Positions 1 to 8,062 of a stretch of 64,000 nt of DNA are shown one piece after another. Position 1 is the stretch's first letter. Each line of letters begins with the position of its first letter. A model generated the notes under the pieces. It was given only the letters and a program-made list of their open reading frames with translations, made no database searches and was not told where the DNA came from. The stretch spans positions 1-64,000 of the forward strand of contig JAGRIJ010000040.1 in the NCBI GenBank assembly GCA_020443295.1, given 5' to 3'. Both the position numbers and the translations under genes were made by a program. This DNA is from Alphaproteobacteria bacterium (lineage in GTDB: Bacteria > Pseudomonadota > Alphaproteobacteria > Micavibrionales > Micavibrionaceae).

Positions 1-625
1 CAATCGGCAGATCGGTTTTTTGCCGGATCGCGGCGATATGCGTCTGCACATTCTTCTGATTCGCCTTGGCCGCTCCGGTAATCCCGGTAATCGAAACGTA
101 ATAAAGAAATCCGGTAGCGCCGTCGGCAATCTTTTCGAGCCGCCCGGAATCGCTCGTCGGCGTGACAAGCCGGATCATATCCACGAACTGGTTGCCGATC
201 GCCTCGCGCACGCGCTGGTCTTCTTCCGGAGGCAGATCGACGATGATCACCCCGTCGACGCCGCTCTCGGCACAATCCAGCGCGAACGGGTCGATCCCGT
301 AACGGTAAACCGGGTTGGCATACCCCATCAGAACCAGCGGTGTCGTCGTGTTCTTTTTTCGAAACGACCTGACCAGTTCAAAAATTTTCTTCAGGTTAGT
401 CTGCGCGGAAAGGGCGCGCTGACCGGCCTTCTGGATCACCGGGCCATCGGCCATGGGATCAGAGAACGGCATCCCGATCTCAATGATATCAGCTCCGCTT
501 TCGGGCAGCGCGTTGAGCACCGCAAGGCTGGTCTCGAAATCCGGATCGCCGCCCATGATAAAGGTAATCAGCCCGGTTCGCTTTTCTGCTTTAAGCGTCT
601 CGAATGTCTGCGCCAGCCGTCTCAT
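1..625 (-). CDS. trpA: Tryptophan synthase alpha subunit (partial)
   Basis: Cleaves indole-3-glycerol phosphate to indole and glyceraldehyde 3-phosphate; the indole is channelled to TrpB. Reading from the ATG at 625 down to the window edge gives about 208 residues; the C-terminal quarter lies outside. Visible family motifs are FIMGGDPD near the N-terminus, EIGMPFSDPMADGP (with the catalytic Glu in EIGMPFSDP), MGYANPVYRYG and DGVIIVDLPPEE with the catalytic Asp region. The ATG overlaps the stop of the preceding GyrI-like gene by four bases (ATGA), which implies translational coupling. It is the last visible gene of the pyrF-trpF-trpB-x-trpA run. Identification is secure. Confidence 0.97.
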   Translation of the reverse strand, partial: MRRLAQTFETLKAEKRTGLITFIMGGDPDFETSLAVLNALPESGADIIEIGMPFSDPMADGPVIQKAGQRALSAQTNLKKIFELVRSFRKKNTTTPLVLMGYANPVYRYGIDPFALDCAESGVDGVIIVDLPPEEDQRVREAIGNQFVDMIRLVTPTSDSGRLEKIADGATGFLYYVSITGITGAAKANQKNVQTHIAAIRQKTDLPI

Positions 626-1128
626 CCGCCCTGTCCGTTCAATCCGATATAAACCAGCACTTCATGAACCCCGTCCTCGAAAAACCGCGGCCCGTAAAGC
701 TCAAAATCCGTCCGGAACGCCCGGTCCAGATCGCTTTCCCACACGGACATCCACGTTTCAATCAGGCTTTGCGGTTGCGGCCCCTGCGAAGACAGGGACG
801 CATAAATTCCGTCCTCCACCCGGACGGTATAAAAATCCCGGTGCCCGCTTACAGGCAGACCGGCGACCTTATACCCGAGTGTAAGACGGTAAGGCTTCGT
901 ATGATCGCCTTGGTAATCCGAGTAAACGGCGTAAATCACATCGTTCTCCCGTTCCGGGATAACCTGCGCCACCTGCCGCGCGAAAAAATCCTGCCAGAGC
1001 GCATTGATCGAATCGCTCGCCTTTCCGTCTTCATTGCTGATCACCGCGCTGATCCCGCACACGGAAAACGCGGCCACAGGTTCAAGTCCTGCTTTAAAAT
1101 CGTAATTGATCGCGCGCTCGGTGCTCAT
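622..1128 (-). CDS. GyrI-like/AraC effector-binding domain protein inside the trp operon
   Basis: A 168-residue stand-alone domain resembling the small-molecule-binding GyrI-like family (AraC_E_bind, integron Cass2/YdeE type). Features I rely on: an early beta segment [13 protein letters not shown], a helix rich in acidic and aromatic residues ([12 protein letters not shown]), [20 protein letters not shown], an [17 protein letters not shown] segment, and a C-terminal DFELYGPRF...VLVYIGL, where the acidic pocket residue of this fold usually lies. No DNA-binding domain is present. It overlaps trpB by 4 bases upstream (ATGA) and trpA by 4 bases downstream, so it is translated as part of the trp operon. 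A ligand-sensing or ligand-sequestering role is possible; none can be assigned. Family call is by pattern only. Confidence 0.72.
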   Translation of the reverse strand: MSTERAINYDFKAGLEPVAAFSVCGISAVISNEDGKASDSINALWQDFFARQVAQVIPERENDVIYAVYSDYQGDHTKPYRLTLGYKVAGLPVSGHRDFYTVRVEDGIYASLSSQGPQPQSLIETWMSVWESDLDRAFRTDFELYGPRFFEDGVHEVLVYIGLNGQGG

Positions 1129-2348
1129 AATTTAACCCCCAGCTTCTCGGCAACGGCAAAAATATCCTTGTCCCCGCGACCGCACAGATTCATCACGATA
1201 TGGTGATCGGAAGGAAGCGTCGGAGCGATTTTCGCGATATGGGCAAACGCATGGGCCGGCTCCAGCGCGGGAATAATCCCTTCCAGCTTCGCACAGAGCT
1301 GAAACGCCTCCAGGGCTTCCTCATCAGTAACCGATACATATTCGACACGCTTATGATCGAAAAGCCAGGCATGTTCCGGCCCGATCCCGGGATAATCCAG
1401 CCCCGCAGATATCGAATGGGCATCCTTGATCTGCCCGTCTTCATCCTGCAGGAAATAGCTGCTCATCCCGTGCAGGATACCCGGCAAACCGCCGCTCAGG
1501 CTCGCGGCATGCTCGCCGCTCTCGATCCCGTGCCCTCCGGCCTCAACACCCACCATCTTGACATCGGGATCGTCAAGGAACGGATAAAACAGCCCCATGG
1601 CGTTTGACCCGCCGCCGATACACGCCACCAGCGTATCGGGCAGCCCGCCGTAACGATCCTGATACTGTTCGCGCACTTCCTTTCCGATAATCGACTGAAA
1701 ATCCCGCACCATCATGGGAAAAGGATGCGGCCCCGCAACGGTGCCGATCAGGTAATACGTATCCTCGACATGTGTGACCCAGTCGCGCAACGCTTCATTC
1801 ATGGCATCTTTAAGGGTTCCCGTCCCCGATGAAACCGGACGCACCTCCGCCCCCAGCAGCTTCATACGGAAAACGTTGGGCGCCTGGCGTTTAACATCCG
1901 TCTCGCCCATAAAAATCGTGCAGGGCAGATCAAACAGCGCACAGACGGTAGCCGTGGCAACGCCGTGCTGTCCCGCTCCGGTTTCGGCAATGATTCGCTT
2001 CTTTCCCATCCGCTGGGCCAGTAAAATCTGCCCGATACAGTGATTGATCTTGTGCGCGCCAGTATGGTTCAGCTCATCGCGCTTGAAATAGATCTGCGCG
2101 CCCCCGAAATGCTTGGTCGCTTTCTCCGCATGATAAAGCGGCGAAGGCCGGCCGATATAATCCTTGGCATATTTGTCGAACTCGACCCAGAACTTGATCT
2201 CGTCCCGCGCCTCCATATAGGCCTTCTCGACCTCAAGGATAAGCGGCATGAGGGTTTCGGCGACAAACCGCCCGCCATAGGGGCCGAAATGCCCCTGCTC
2301 GTCAGGCGCTCTGCGAAAAGATGCAGGCCTTTTTGGTGTGCTTTGCAT
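1125..2348 (-). CDS. trpB: Tryptophan synthase beta subunit
   Basis: PLP enzyme condensing indole with L-serine to tryptophan; partner of TrpA. The 407-residue length is normal. Near the N-terminus [15 protein letters not shown] is typical; the PLP lysine is in [14 protein letters not shown]; the phosphate-binding glycine loop is [24 protein letters not shown] is the indole-pocket signature with its Glu and Gly residues. It starts 84 bases after trpF stops and its stop codon overlaps the GyrI-like gene start. Nothing is degenerate. Confidence 0.98.
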   Translation of the reverse strand: MQSTPKRPASFRRAPDEQGHFGPYGGRFVAETLMPLILEVEKAYMEARDEIKFWVEFDKYAKDYIGRPSPLYHAEKATKHFGGAQIYFKRDELNHTGAHKINHCIGQILLAQRMGKKRIIAETGAGQHGVATATVCALFDLPCTIFMGETDVKRQAPNVFRMKLLGAEVRPVSSGTGTLKDAMNEALRDWVTHVEDTYYLIGTVAGPHPFPMMVRDFQSIIGKEVREQYQDRYGGLPDTLVACIGGGSNAMGLFYPFLDDPDVKMVGVEAGGHGIESGEHAASLSGGLPGILHGMSSYFLQDEDGQIKDAHSISAGLDYPGIGPEHAWLFDHKRVEYVSVTDEEALEAFQLCAKLEGIIPALEPAHAFAHIAKIAPTLPSDHHIVMNLCGRGDKDIFAVAEKLGVKL

Positions 2349-2432
2349 GAGGGCGGTTATACCGTGTTTTAAGGGGTAAGGAAAACCAATTTTTCTAGAA
2401 AACGCACAGTTTCGAAAGGAAAGCCTGATCCG

Positions 2433-3101
2433 TCAAGCTCCGGATAATCCCTTGACTTTGCTGATAAAAGCCCTGGTTTTCCCAGCATCCTTGACCCCGC
2501 GCTGCGATTCAACGCCCGAAGACACGTCCACCGCATCGGGGGAAAGCACACTCAGGGCCTCCAGAACGTTATCGGCATTCAGCCCGCCCGAAAGCATCCA
2601 CGGACGGGAAAACGTCCACCCGTCAAGCAAGCTCCACTCAAAGGTCCTGCCCGTCCCGCCCGGTAAATCCGGATCGGCGGGTTTCGCATCGAACAACAGC
2701 CAGTCGACAACATTCTCATAAGCCGAAACGCGTTTAAAATCATCCTCAGTGGAAACCGACAAGGCCTTGATAACAGGAAGTTTTGTCTTTTGATTCACAA
2801 GCCAAACCCGCTCGGCTGTTTCAGAACCGTGCAACTGGATCATATCAAGGGAAACAGTGCTCAAAATCTCATCCAGAATCCTGTCTTCAGGATCAACGAA
2901 CAACCCGACGCTCATGATTTTTTTCGAAACGGAAAAGTCTTTAATTATTTGGGCAAGAGAAGCGGCCTGCTCAACGCCGACATGGCGCGGGGACGGAGGA
3001 TGAAAAACCAGCCCGATAAAATCAGCCCCGGCATCAAGCGCCACCCGAAGAGTCTCCTCTTCCTGAATCCCGCAGATTTTAACTTTTGGAGAAATGGTCA
3101 T
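2433..3101 (-). CDS. trpF: Phosphoribosylanthranilate isomerase
   Basis: Amadori isomerisation of N-(5-phosphoribosyl)anthranilate in tryptophan synthesis; a (beta/alpha)8 barrel of 222 residues. The catalytic Cys is in VKICGI at residues 8-11 and the general-acid Asp region appears later; GADFIGLVFHPPSPRHV, MIQLHGSE and the C-terminal phosphate-binding PWMLSGGLNADNV/VDVSSGVES signatures are all visible. Its ATG overlaps the pyrF stop by four bases, so the two are coupled. A weak Cys-to-anything change is not seen; the enzyme looks intact. Confidence 0.97.
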   Translation of the reverse strand: MTISPKVKICGIQEEETLRVALDAGADFIGLVFHPPSPRHVGVEQAASLAQIIKDFSVSKKIMSVGLFVDPEDRILDEILSTVSLDMIQLHGSETAERVWLVNQKTKLPVIKALSVSTEDDFKRVSAYENVVDWLLFDAKPADPDLPGGTGRTFEWSLLDGWTFSRPWMLSGGLNADNVLEALSVLSPDAVDVSSGVESQRGVKDAGKTRAFISKVKGLSGA

Positions 3102-3808
3102 CGCAGGCTTTTCAAAATCTCTTTTGCACGGGCAGCCGGATCGTCCTCCCCGGTAATGGGCCTCCCGATCACAAGGTGACTCGCGCCCGCATCACGGGCC
3201 TGCTGCGGCGTCATGACCCGTTTCTGATCCCCGCTGGCCGCCCCCTCAGGACGAATCCCGGGAACCATCAGAATAAAATCCGGACCGCAGGCCGCTCGCA
3301 GCCGTTCGATCTCGTGCGCGGAACACACAACCCCGTCCATCCCTTCCCCCTGCGCCAGCAAGGCAAGCTGTTCGACCCGGTCGGTGACGCCGGGCCGGAA
3401 CCCCGCACGCACGACCTCGACTTCATCGAGACTGGTCAGCAAGGTAACAGCCAGAATCTTCGTGCCCGCAGGACACGCAGCGCGCGCGACCCGCATCATC
3501 TCCGCTCCGCCGCTGGCATGAACGTTCAGATAGGCAGGAGCGACCTTCGAACAAACCGCACGGACCGCCCCGGCCACGGTATTCGGAATATCATGATACT
3601 TAAGGTCAAGAAAAAGTTGCGCGTCGCCCGCCTCCTTCTGCACCCGCAAGACGCCCTCCGGCCCGTTCGCATTGAAAAATTCAAGCCCCAGCTTGATCCC
3701 TCCGGTAACCGGGCCGATTTTCGAAGCCAGCAAGACCGCCTGATCGAGATCCGCGGTATCGAGCGCGCAAAAAATCTCCGGTTTGAGAAGGCCGGGCTGG
3801 GAAGTCAT
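3098..3808 (-). CDS. pyrF: Orotidine 5'-phosphate decarboxylase
   Basis: Last step of UMP synthesis. I start at the ATG at 3808 (MTSQPG..., 236 residues) because GGAG lies about 8 bases upstream; an in-frame upstream extension to 3931 would overlap lapA by about 90 bases and has no family similarity. The catalytic DLKYHDIPNTV (Lys-Asp pair) is at about residues 68-78, ALDTADLDQA near the N-terminus binds substrate, and MVPGIRPEG plus VIGRPITG form the phosphate site. It sits between lapA and trpF and is coupled to trpF by a 4-base overlap, a layout common in alphaproteobacteria. Confidence 0.96.
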   Translation of the reverse strand: MTSQPGLLKPEIFCALDTADLDQAVLLASKIGPVTGGIKLGLEFFNANGPEGVLRVQKEAGDAQLFLDLKYHDIPNTVAGAVRAVCSKVAPAYLNVHASGGAEMMRVARAACPAGTKILAVTLLTSLDEVEVVRAGFRPGVTDRVEQLALLAQGEGMDGVVCSAHEIERLRAACGPDFILMVPGIRPEGAASGDQKRVMTPQQARDAGASHLVIGRPITGEDDPAARAKEILKSLR

Positions 3809-3839
3809 CGCAATCTCCGTTGTGATCGGCAAAACGGCC

Positions 3840-4193
3840 TCAAGGCGTCCGGGCCGATAAAACCGGCAGGAGTTCGGCTTGCGGCGGAACAGGAGGGCTG
3901 GAAGAAACCGTAGCCTTCGATTTTGCCACATCGACCTGTTTCTTCAGCAACTTGATTTCTTTTTTCTGCTTCCGGCGTTCCGAGCGCAAACGACCCATAT
4001 TCAGCCAGACCACGGCCCCGCCAACAATAAAGCCGACAGCCATAAACCCCAGCGCAACCAGATAAGCGGGAAGAATCACGACCCCCTCGCCCAGAGGATT
4101 CCAGTAAACCGTCACATCGTGCCTGTTCAGGACGGCGAACACCGCCGCAGCGACAGTGACCACGAACCCGAGTATCCAGCGGATAATAAACAT
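3840..4193 (-). CDS. lapA: LapA-domain (DUF1049) inner-membrane protein
   Basis: 117 residues with two predicted membrane segments (about residues 3-22 and 42-65) followed by a basic, coiled-coil-like cytoplasmic tail (RSERRKQKKEIKLLKKQ) and a Pro/Ser-rich end. The NRHDVTVYWNP segment between the helices fits the LapA family. E. coli LapA works with LapB in FtsH-dependent control of LpxC and so of LPS level; lapB is not seen here. It starts three bases after the ihfB stop and precedes pyrF. Family call is good, function by analogy only. Confidence 0.82.
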   Translation of the reverse strand: MFIIRWILGFVVTVAAAVFAVLNRHDVTVYWNPLGEGVVILPAYLVALGFMAVGFIVGGAVVWLNMGRLRSERRKQKKEIKLLKKQVDVAKSKATVSSSPPVPPQAELLPVLSARTP

Positions 4194-4196
4194 CTT

Positions 4197-4478
4197 TTAA
4201 CGCTCGTTAAGTTTTTCGCGTAAAGCTTTCCCGGTTTTGAAGAACGGCAGGCGCTTGGCCTCCACTTCGACGGTTTCGCCGGTACGGGGGTTGCGTCCGA
4301 CGCGTGACGCGCGCTCCTTGACGGAAAAAGCGCCGAAGCCGCGTAATTCCACGCGATCGCCGCGAGCCAGCGCATCCGTGATTTCATTAAAGACCGTATC
4401 AACGATTTTCTCGATATCGCGCAGATACAGATGAGGATTCATATCCGCAAGTCGTTGAATAAGTTCCGATTTCGTCAT
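4197..4478 (-). CDS. ihfB: Integration host factor beta subunit
   Basis: 93-residue member of the HU/IHF family of DNA-bending proteins. [30 protein letters not shown] is the dimerisation region and [22 protein letters not shown] the DNA-clamp arm with the intercalating Pro of RNPRTGE. IHF-beta rather than HU is favoured by the position directly downstream of rpsA and by the RVELRGFG and C-terminal [14 protein letters not shown] sequences. It is separated from rpsA by about 220 bases that hold a terminator. Confidence 0.93.
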   Translation of the reverse strand: MTKSELIQRLADMNPHLYLRDIEKIVDTVFNEITDALARGDRVELRGFGAFSVKERASRVGRNPRTGETVEVEAKRLPFFKTGKALREKLNER

Positions 4479-4642
4479 AACAAAAACCTCTGTCGGCAGT
4501 GAAGGGCTGCATCTGTTCTGTCATCAACCAGCCATAGATTGCCTCATAAAACAGGGGGGCGTCAAGCAAAACCCATTGATAGAAAAGAGATTTTTTTACT
4601 TCTGTTTCAGCTAAGTGAAAAAGCTTCATGGCCGCTAAACAT

Positions 4643-4671
4643 AAAAAAGCCGCCATTCCGGCGGCTTTTTC
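4643..4671 (-). terminator. Rho-independent terminator after rpsA
   Basis: GCCGCC (4649-4654) and GGCGGC (4660-4665) form a perfect 6-bp stem around the loop ATTCC, extended by A/T pairs. A-runs and T-runs flank both sides, so it could act in both directions. It lies about 30 bases beyond the rpsA stop and implies that ihfB has its own promoter or relies on read-through. Confidence 0.85.
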
Positions 4672-4700
4672 AATGATTCTGTAGAATAAGGAAAGAAAAC

Positions 4701-6509
4701 TCACTCTTCCCCAGGATTTTCCGAAAACTTTTTCGCGGAAGTCCGGGTTTTCTTGGGCTTCTCTTCACCGTCCGATTCTTTATCGGCTTTTTTCTTGGAG
4801 GTCTTGCTGTCCTTCTCCTGAAGGGCTGCCCCAAGAATATCGCCGAGCGAAGCGCCGCTTTCGGTCGAACCGTAATCCTTCATCGCCTGCTTGTCTTCGT
4901 CGATTTCGCGGGCTTTGATGGACAGGGTAACCTTGCGGGACTTGCCTTCGATGCTGATGACCTTGGCATCGACCTTCTCGCCGACGGCAAAACGGTCGGG
5001 ACGCTGCTCGGAACGTTCGCGAGACAGGTCGGACTTCTTGATCGTGCCCGACATGCCGTTCCCCAACGTAACCTCGATCCCCTTATCGGTGATCTCGGAA
5101 ACGGTACAGGTCACGACCGAACCTTTAGCCAGCCCGCTCACCGCGCCCTCGTAAGGATCTTCGGTCAACTGCTTGATACCCAGAGCCACGCGTTCGCGGT
5201 CGGGATCCAGTTCCAAGATCTTCGCCTTGACGACATCGCCTTTCTTATAGTCCTTGAGAACTTCGGGCGAACTGTCTTCCCATGAAACATCGGAAAGATG
5301 CACCATCCCGTCGATTTCCCCGGTCAGGCCGACAAACAGGCCGAACTCCGTCGTATTGCGGATTTCACCCTCGATAATGTCGCCCACCTTGCGCTCAAGC
5401 GCATACTTGGACCACGGATTTTCCTGACACTGTTTAAGACCGAGCGAAATCCGGCGTTTTTCCGGATCGACATCCAGAACGGCCACTTCAACTTCCTGCG
5501 AAGTCGAAACGATCTTGCCGGGATGGATATTTTTCTTGGTCCACGACATTTCGGAAACGTGCACCAGACCTTCGATCCCCTCTTCCAGCTCGACGAACGC
5601 ACCGTAATCGGTGATGTTGCTGATCCGGCCCTTGAACCGGGCGCCGACGGCATACTTGTCCTTGACGTCCAGCCACGGATCGGCTTCCAGCTGCTTGATC
5701 CCCAGAGAAATCCGCTGGGTTTCCTGATTGTAACGGATAACCTGCACCTTGACCGTCTGGCCCAGTTGCAGAACCTCGGATGGGTGGTTCACACGCTTCC
5801 ATGAAATATCGGTCACGTGCAAAAGCCCGTCGACGCCGCCCAGATCCACGAACGCACCGTAATCGGTGATGTTCTTGACCACGCCTTCCAGAATCTGGCC
5901 CTCTTTCAGGCTCTCCAGCAGGTCGCTGCGAGCTGATTCACGGGATTCTTCCAGAACGGCACGGCGGGAAACCACGATATTGCCGCGGGCTCTGTCCATT
6001 TTCAGAATATGGAACGGCTGCGGCGTATGCATAAGCGGCGCCACATCGCGAACCGGGCGGATATCCACCTGACTTCCGGGCAGAAACGCAACGGCTCCGC
6101 CCAGATCGACGATAAACCCGCCTTTGACGCGTCCGGTGATCATGCCGGTCACGCGCTGGGCTTTTTCACAGGCTTTTTCAAGCTCGACCCAGACTTCCTC
6201 GCGTCGTGCTTTCTCGCGCGACAGGCTGGTCTGCCCCTCGCGGCCTTCGATCCGTTCGACGAACACTTCGACAGTGTCCCCGACCTTGATTTCCGGGTCT
6301 TCGCCCGGACGGGTAAATTCCCGCAGGCTGACACGGCCCTCGGATTTCAGGCCGACATCGATAACGGCAACCCCGTCCTCGACAGCGACGATCGTTCCGT
6401 TGACCACGCATCCTTCGAATTTGTCTTGTCCTTTCAGCGATTCATTCAGAAGCGCTGCGAACTCTATTGAGTCATGATTGTCTTTTAGATTTGCGGCTAC
6501 ATGCGCCAT
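4701..6509 (-). CDS. rpsA: 30S ribosomal protein S1
   Basis: 602 residues, somewhat longer than the 557 of E. coli. Six S1/OB-fold RNA-binding repeats are visible, the first two being the more divergent ribosome-binding ones; the later repeats show the repeated signature ITDYGAFVDLGGVDGLLHVTD, ITDYGAFVELEEGIEGLVHVSE and TTEFGLFVGLTGEIDGMVHLSD at about residues 215, 300 and 390. The last 70 residues are a charged Lys/Glu tail (TSKKKADKESDGEEKPKKT) with no fold. It is preceded by cmk and followed by ihfB, the usual alphaproteobacterial order. Confidence 0.98.
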   Translation of the reverse strand: MAHVAANLKDNHDSIEFAALLNESLKGQDKFEGCVVNGTIVAVEDGVAVIDVGLKSEGRVSLREFTRPGEDPEIKVGDTVEVFVERIEGREGQTSLSREKARREEVWVELEKACEKAQRVTGMITGRVKGGFIVDLGGAVAFLPGSQVDIRPVRDVAPLMHTPQPFHILKMDRARGNIVVSRRAVLEESRESARSDLLESLKEGQILEGVVKNITDYGAFVDLGGVDGLLHVTDISWKRVNHPSEVLQLGQTVKVQVIRYNQETQRISLGIKQLEADPWLDVKDKYAVGARFKGRISNITDYGAFVELEEGIEGLVHVSEMSWTKKNIHPGKIVSTSQEVEVAVLDVDPEKRRISLGLKQCQENPWSKYALERKVGDIIEGEIRNTTEFGLFVGLTGEIDGMVHLSDVSWEDSSPEVLKDYKKGDVVKAKILELDPDRERVALGIKQLTEDPYEGAVSGLAKGSVVTCTVSEITDKGIEVTLGNGMSGTIKKSDLSRERSEQRPDRFAVGEKVDAKVISIEGKSRKVTLSIKAREIDEDKQAMKDYGSTESGASLGDILGAALQEKDSKTSKKKADKESDGEEKPKKTRTSAKKFSENPGEE

Positions 6510-6548
6510 AGTTTTAGTCCTTTCAAAGTCAAATTCCCCGTCCTCCGG

Positions 6549-6567
6549 CCCTGTATCAACGACAGGG
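6549..6567 (-). promoter_or_regulatory. Hairpin in the rpsA leader
   Basis: CCCTGT (6549-6554) and ACAGGG (6562-6567) form a 6-bp stem with a 7-base loop about 40 bases upstream of the rpsA start. No U-run follows, so it is not a terminator. rpsA leaders are known autoregulation sites, but nothing here proves this one is; it could be a chance hairpin. Confidence 0.3.
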
Positions 6568-6636
6568 GCTCACGGGACAGGATGTTAAAGCGCGATAGTT
6601 CGCTATGACGGCAATGGGGAAACCGGGTAAAGGAGC

Positions 6637-7302
6637 TCAGTTTTTGAGGGCATCCTCGACAATTTGCAAGGCTTTGGCCAACGCCTCCTCCGCATTCAGA
6701 CCCGTGGTGTCGAGCATCACGGCATCATCAGCAGGCTTGAGGGGGGCCGCCTTGCGCCCGGAATCGCGTGCATCGCGGTCACGCATATCCGCTAAAACGG
6801 CCCCATATGTAACGTCTATCCCTTTGGATTGCAACTCTTTCCTTCGTCTTTCAGCGCGAATTTCATCCCCGGCGGTCACAAAAAGCTTCACATCCGCATG
6901 GGGGCAGATCACGGTCCCGATATCGCGCCCGTCCAGAACCGCCCCCGCATACCCTGCGCCGGGATTCTCCGAAAATCCGCGTTGGACCTCAATCAGAGCC
7001 TCCCGAACGAGAGGAAGGGCGGCCACAAGAGAAGCCCCCTGAGCGACCGCATCATCCCTTAAATCCGGGTTATTGAGGGCCCGAAGCCCTTCTGAGCCGG
7101 AGATTTTGTCCTGAAGCCGCGCACAACCCCGCAACGCATCCGGCTCCGACCGGCAATCGCCGCCATCCTGCAAAACTTCGGACGCCACAGCCCGGTATAG
7201 CGCCCCGGTATCCATATGGGCGTAGCCCAGCCGTTGCGCCAACCCGCGCGCCAGTGTCCCCTTCCCGCTCGCGGCAGGCCCGTCAATGGCGATCACGATC
7301 AT
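6637..7302 (-). CDS. cmk: Cytidylate kinase
   Basis: Phosphorylates CMP and dCMP. From the ATG at 7302 it starts MIVIAIDGPAASGKGTLARG, with the P-loop GPAASGKGT at residues 8-16, GYAHMDTGALYRAV for NMP binding, and VLDGRDIGTVICPHA with the Arg/Asp pair of the family; 221 residues, normal length. A GTG at 7365 would add 21 residues made of a KNKQ repeat encoded by a 12-base tandem repeat. Neither start has a clear ribosome binding site. I prefer the inner ATG because it gives the canonical N-terminus. It heads the cmk-rpsA block. Confidence 0.95.
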   Translation of the reverse strand: MIVIAIDGPAASGKGTLARGLAQRLGYAHMDTGALYRAVASEVLQDGGDCRSEPDALRGCARLQDKISGSEGLRALNNPDLRDDAVAQGASLVAALPLVREALIEVQRGFSENPGAGYAGAVLDGRDIGTVICPHADVKLFVTAGDEIRAERRRKELQSKGIDVTYGAVLADMRDRDARDSGRKAAPLKPADDAVMLDTTGLNAEEALAKALQIVEDALKN

Positions 7303-7356
7303 CTTCTGTTTATTCTTCTGTTTATTCTTCTGTTTATTCTTCTGTTTATTCTTCTG
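7303..7356. repeat. 12-bp tandem repeat directly upstream of the cmk start
   Basis: Four perfect copies plus a half copy of CTTCTGTTTATT (plus strand), starting at the base next to the cmk ATG. On the coding strand each unit reads AATAAACAGAAG, which in the cmk frame would encode KNKQ. The unit length is a multiple of three, so a change in copy number would not shift the frame. It could, however, alter the leader or an alternative N-terminus. Confidence 0.95.
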
Positions 7357-7429
7357 CACATCCACAGACTATCAGCAGCAGCCGTTTTTACAATTGCCAA
7401 CGCATCGCTCCCTCGCTAAATCATGACTC

Positions 7430-8062
7430 ATGAAAAAAATCTTCCCCCTTCTCGCCGCCTTGATTCTTCTTCCGGCGTGCGAACGTGGTCAGGGCATGAG
7501 CCTCAAACCCTTCGAGGAAACTTTCGGCACACCGCAGAAATTTCAGGTCTGCCACGGCTTCGGCTGCACCATCCGCACAGATGTCTCCCTGAACGCTGCA
7601 GAATGGCGCAGCGTGCTCGAACCCTTTGCGGCCCCGGCCGCAAATGCGCAAGAAGAACGTCAGCAGATTGCCGTCACCGTGGGACGCATGGAAACAATGG
7701 TCCAGCAAAAAACCGGGATGAACACGGATTACGCCAAGGCCACCACCTTCGAACGCGATCAGGATCAGATGGATTGTATTGACGAGGCGATCAACACCAC
7801 CCGCACTCTGCGCTTTATCGAAAAGGCGGGCATGCTGCGCTGGAATGATGTCGTGGATCCCGTCCACCGCGGCTATTTCGTGGATGCGATGTGGCCGCAC
7901 AACAGCGGCGCGGTGAAAGATAAACAGACGGGTCAAAAATACGTGATCGACAGCTATTACGCCGATACCGGAAAACCGGCCGACATCGTTCCGCTGGAAA
8001 TCTGGCTTAATAACTGGAGTCCGGAGAGAGCTGGGCTCCTAGATCATTCATCAGATCAATGA
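7430..8062 (+). CDS. Putative lipoprotein of unknown function
   Basis: 210 residues. The N-terminus MKKIFPLLAALILLPAC is a clear lipoprotein signal, with the lipidated Cys at residue 17 and Glu at +2. The mature part has no motif I recognise; cysteines occur in KFQVCHGFGCTIRTD and DQMDCIDEA and could form a disulfide. It lies on the opposite strand between aroA and cmk, genes that normally adjoin in one operon in this class. Its last 56 bases overlap the 3' end of aroA in convergent orientation. The reading frame is typical in base use and uninterrupted, so I take it as real. Confidence 0.75.
   Translation: MKKIFPLLAALILLPACERGQGMSLKPFEETFGTPQKFQVCHGFGCTIRTDVSLNAAEWRSVLEPFAAPAANAQEERQQIAVTVGRMETMVQQKTGMNTDYAKATTFERDQDQMDCIDEAINTTRTLRFIEKAGMLRWNDVVDPVHRGYFVDAMWPHNSGAVKDKQTGQKYVIDSYYADTGKPADIVPLEIWLNNWSPERAGLLDHSSDQ

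Noticed and set aside
3809..3931. Upstream extension of pyrF
   Set aside because: It would overlap lapA by about 90 bases, is not family-like, and the inner ATG has a good GGAG site.
7303..7356. CRISPR-type array
   Set aside because: The units are 12 bases long, contiguous, with no spacers.
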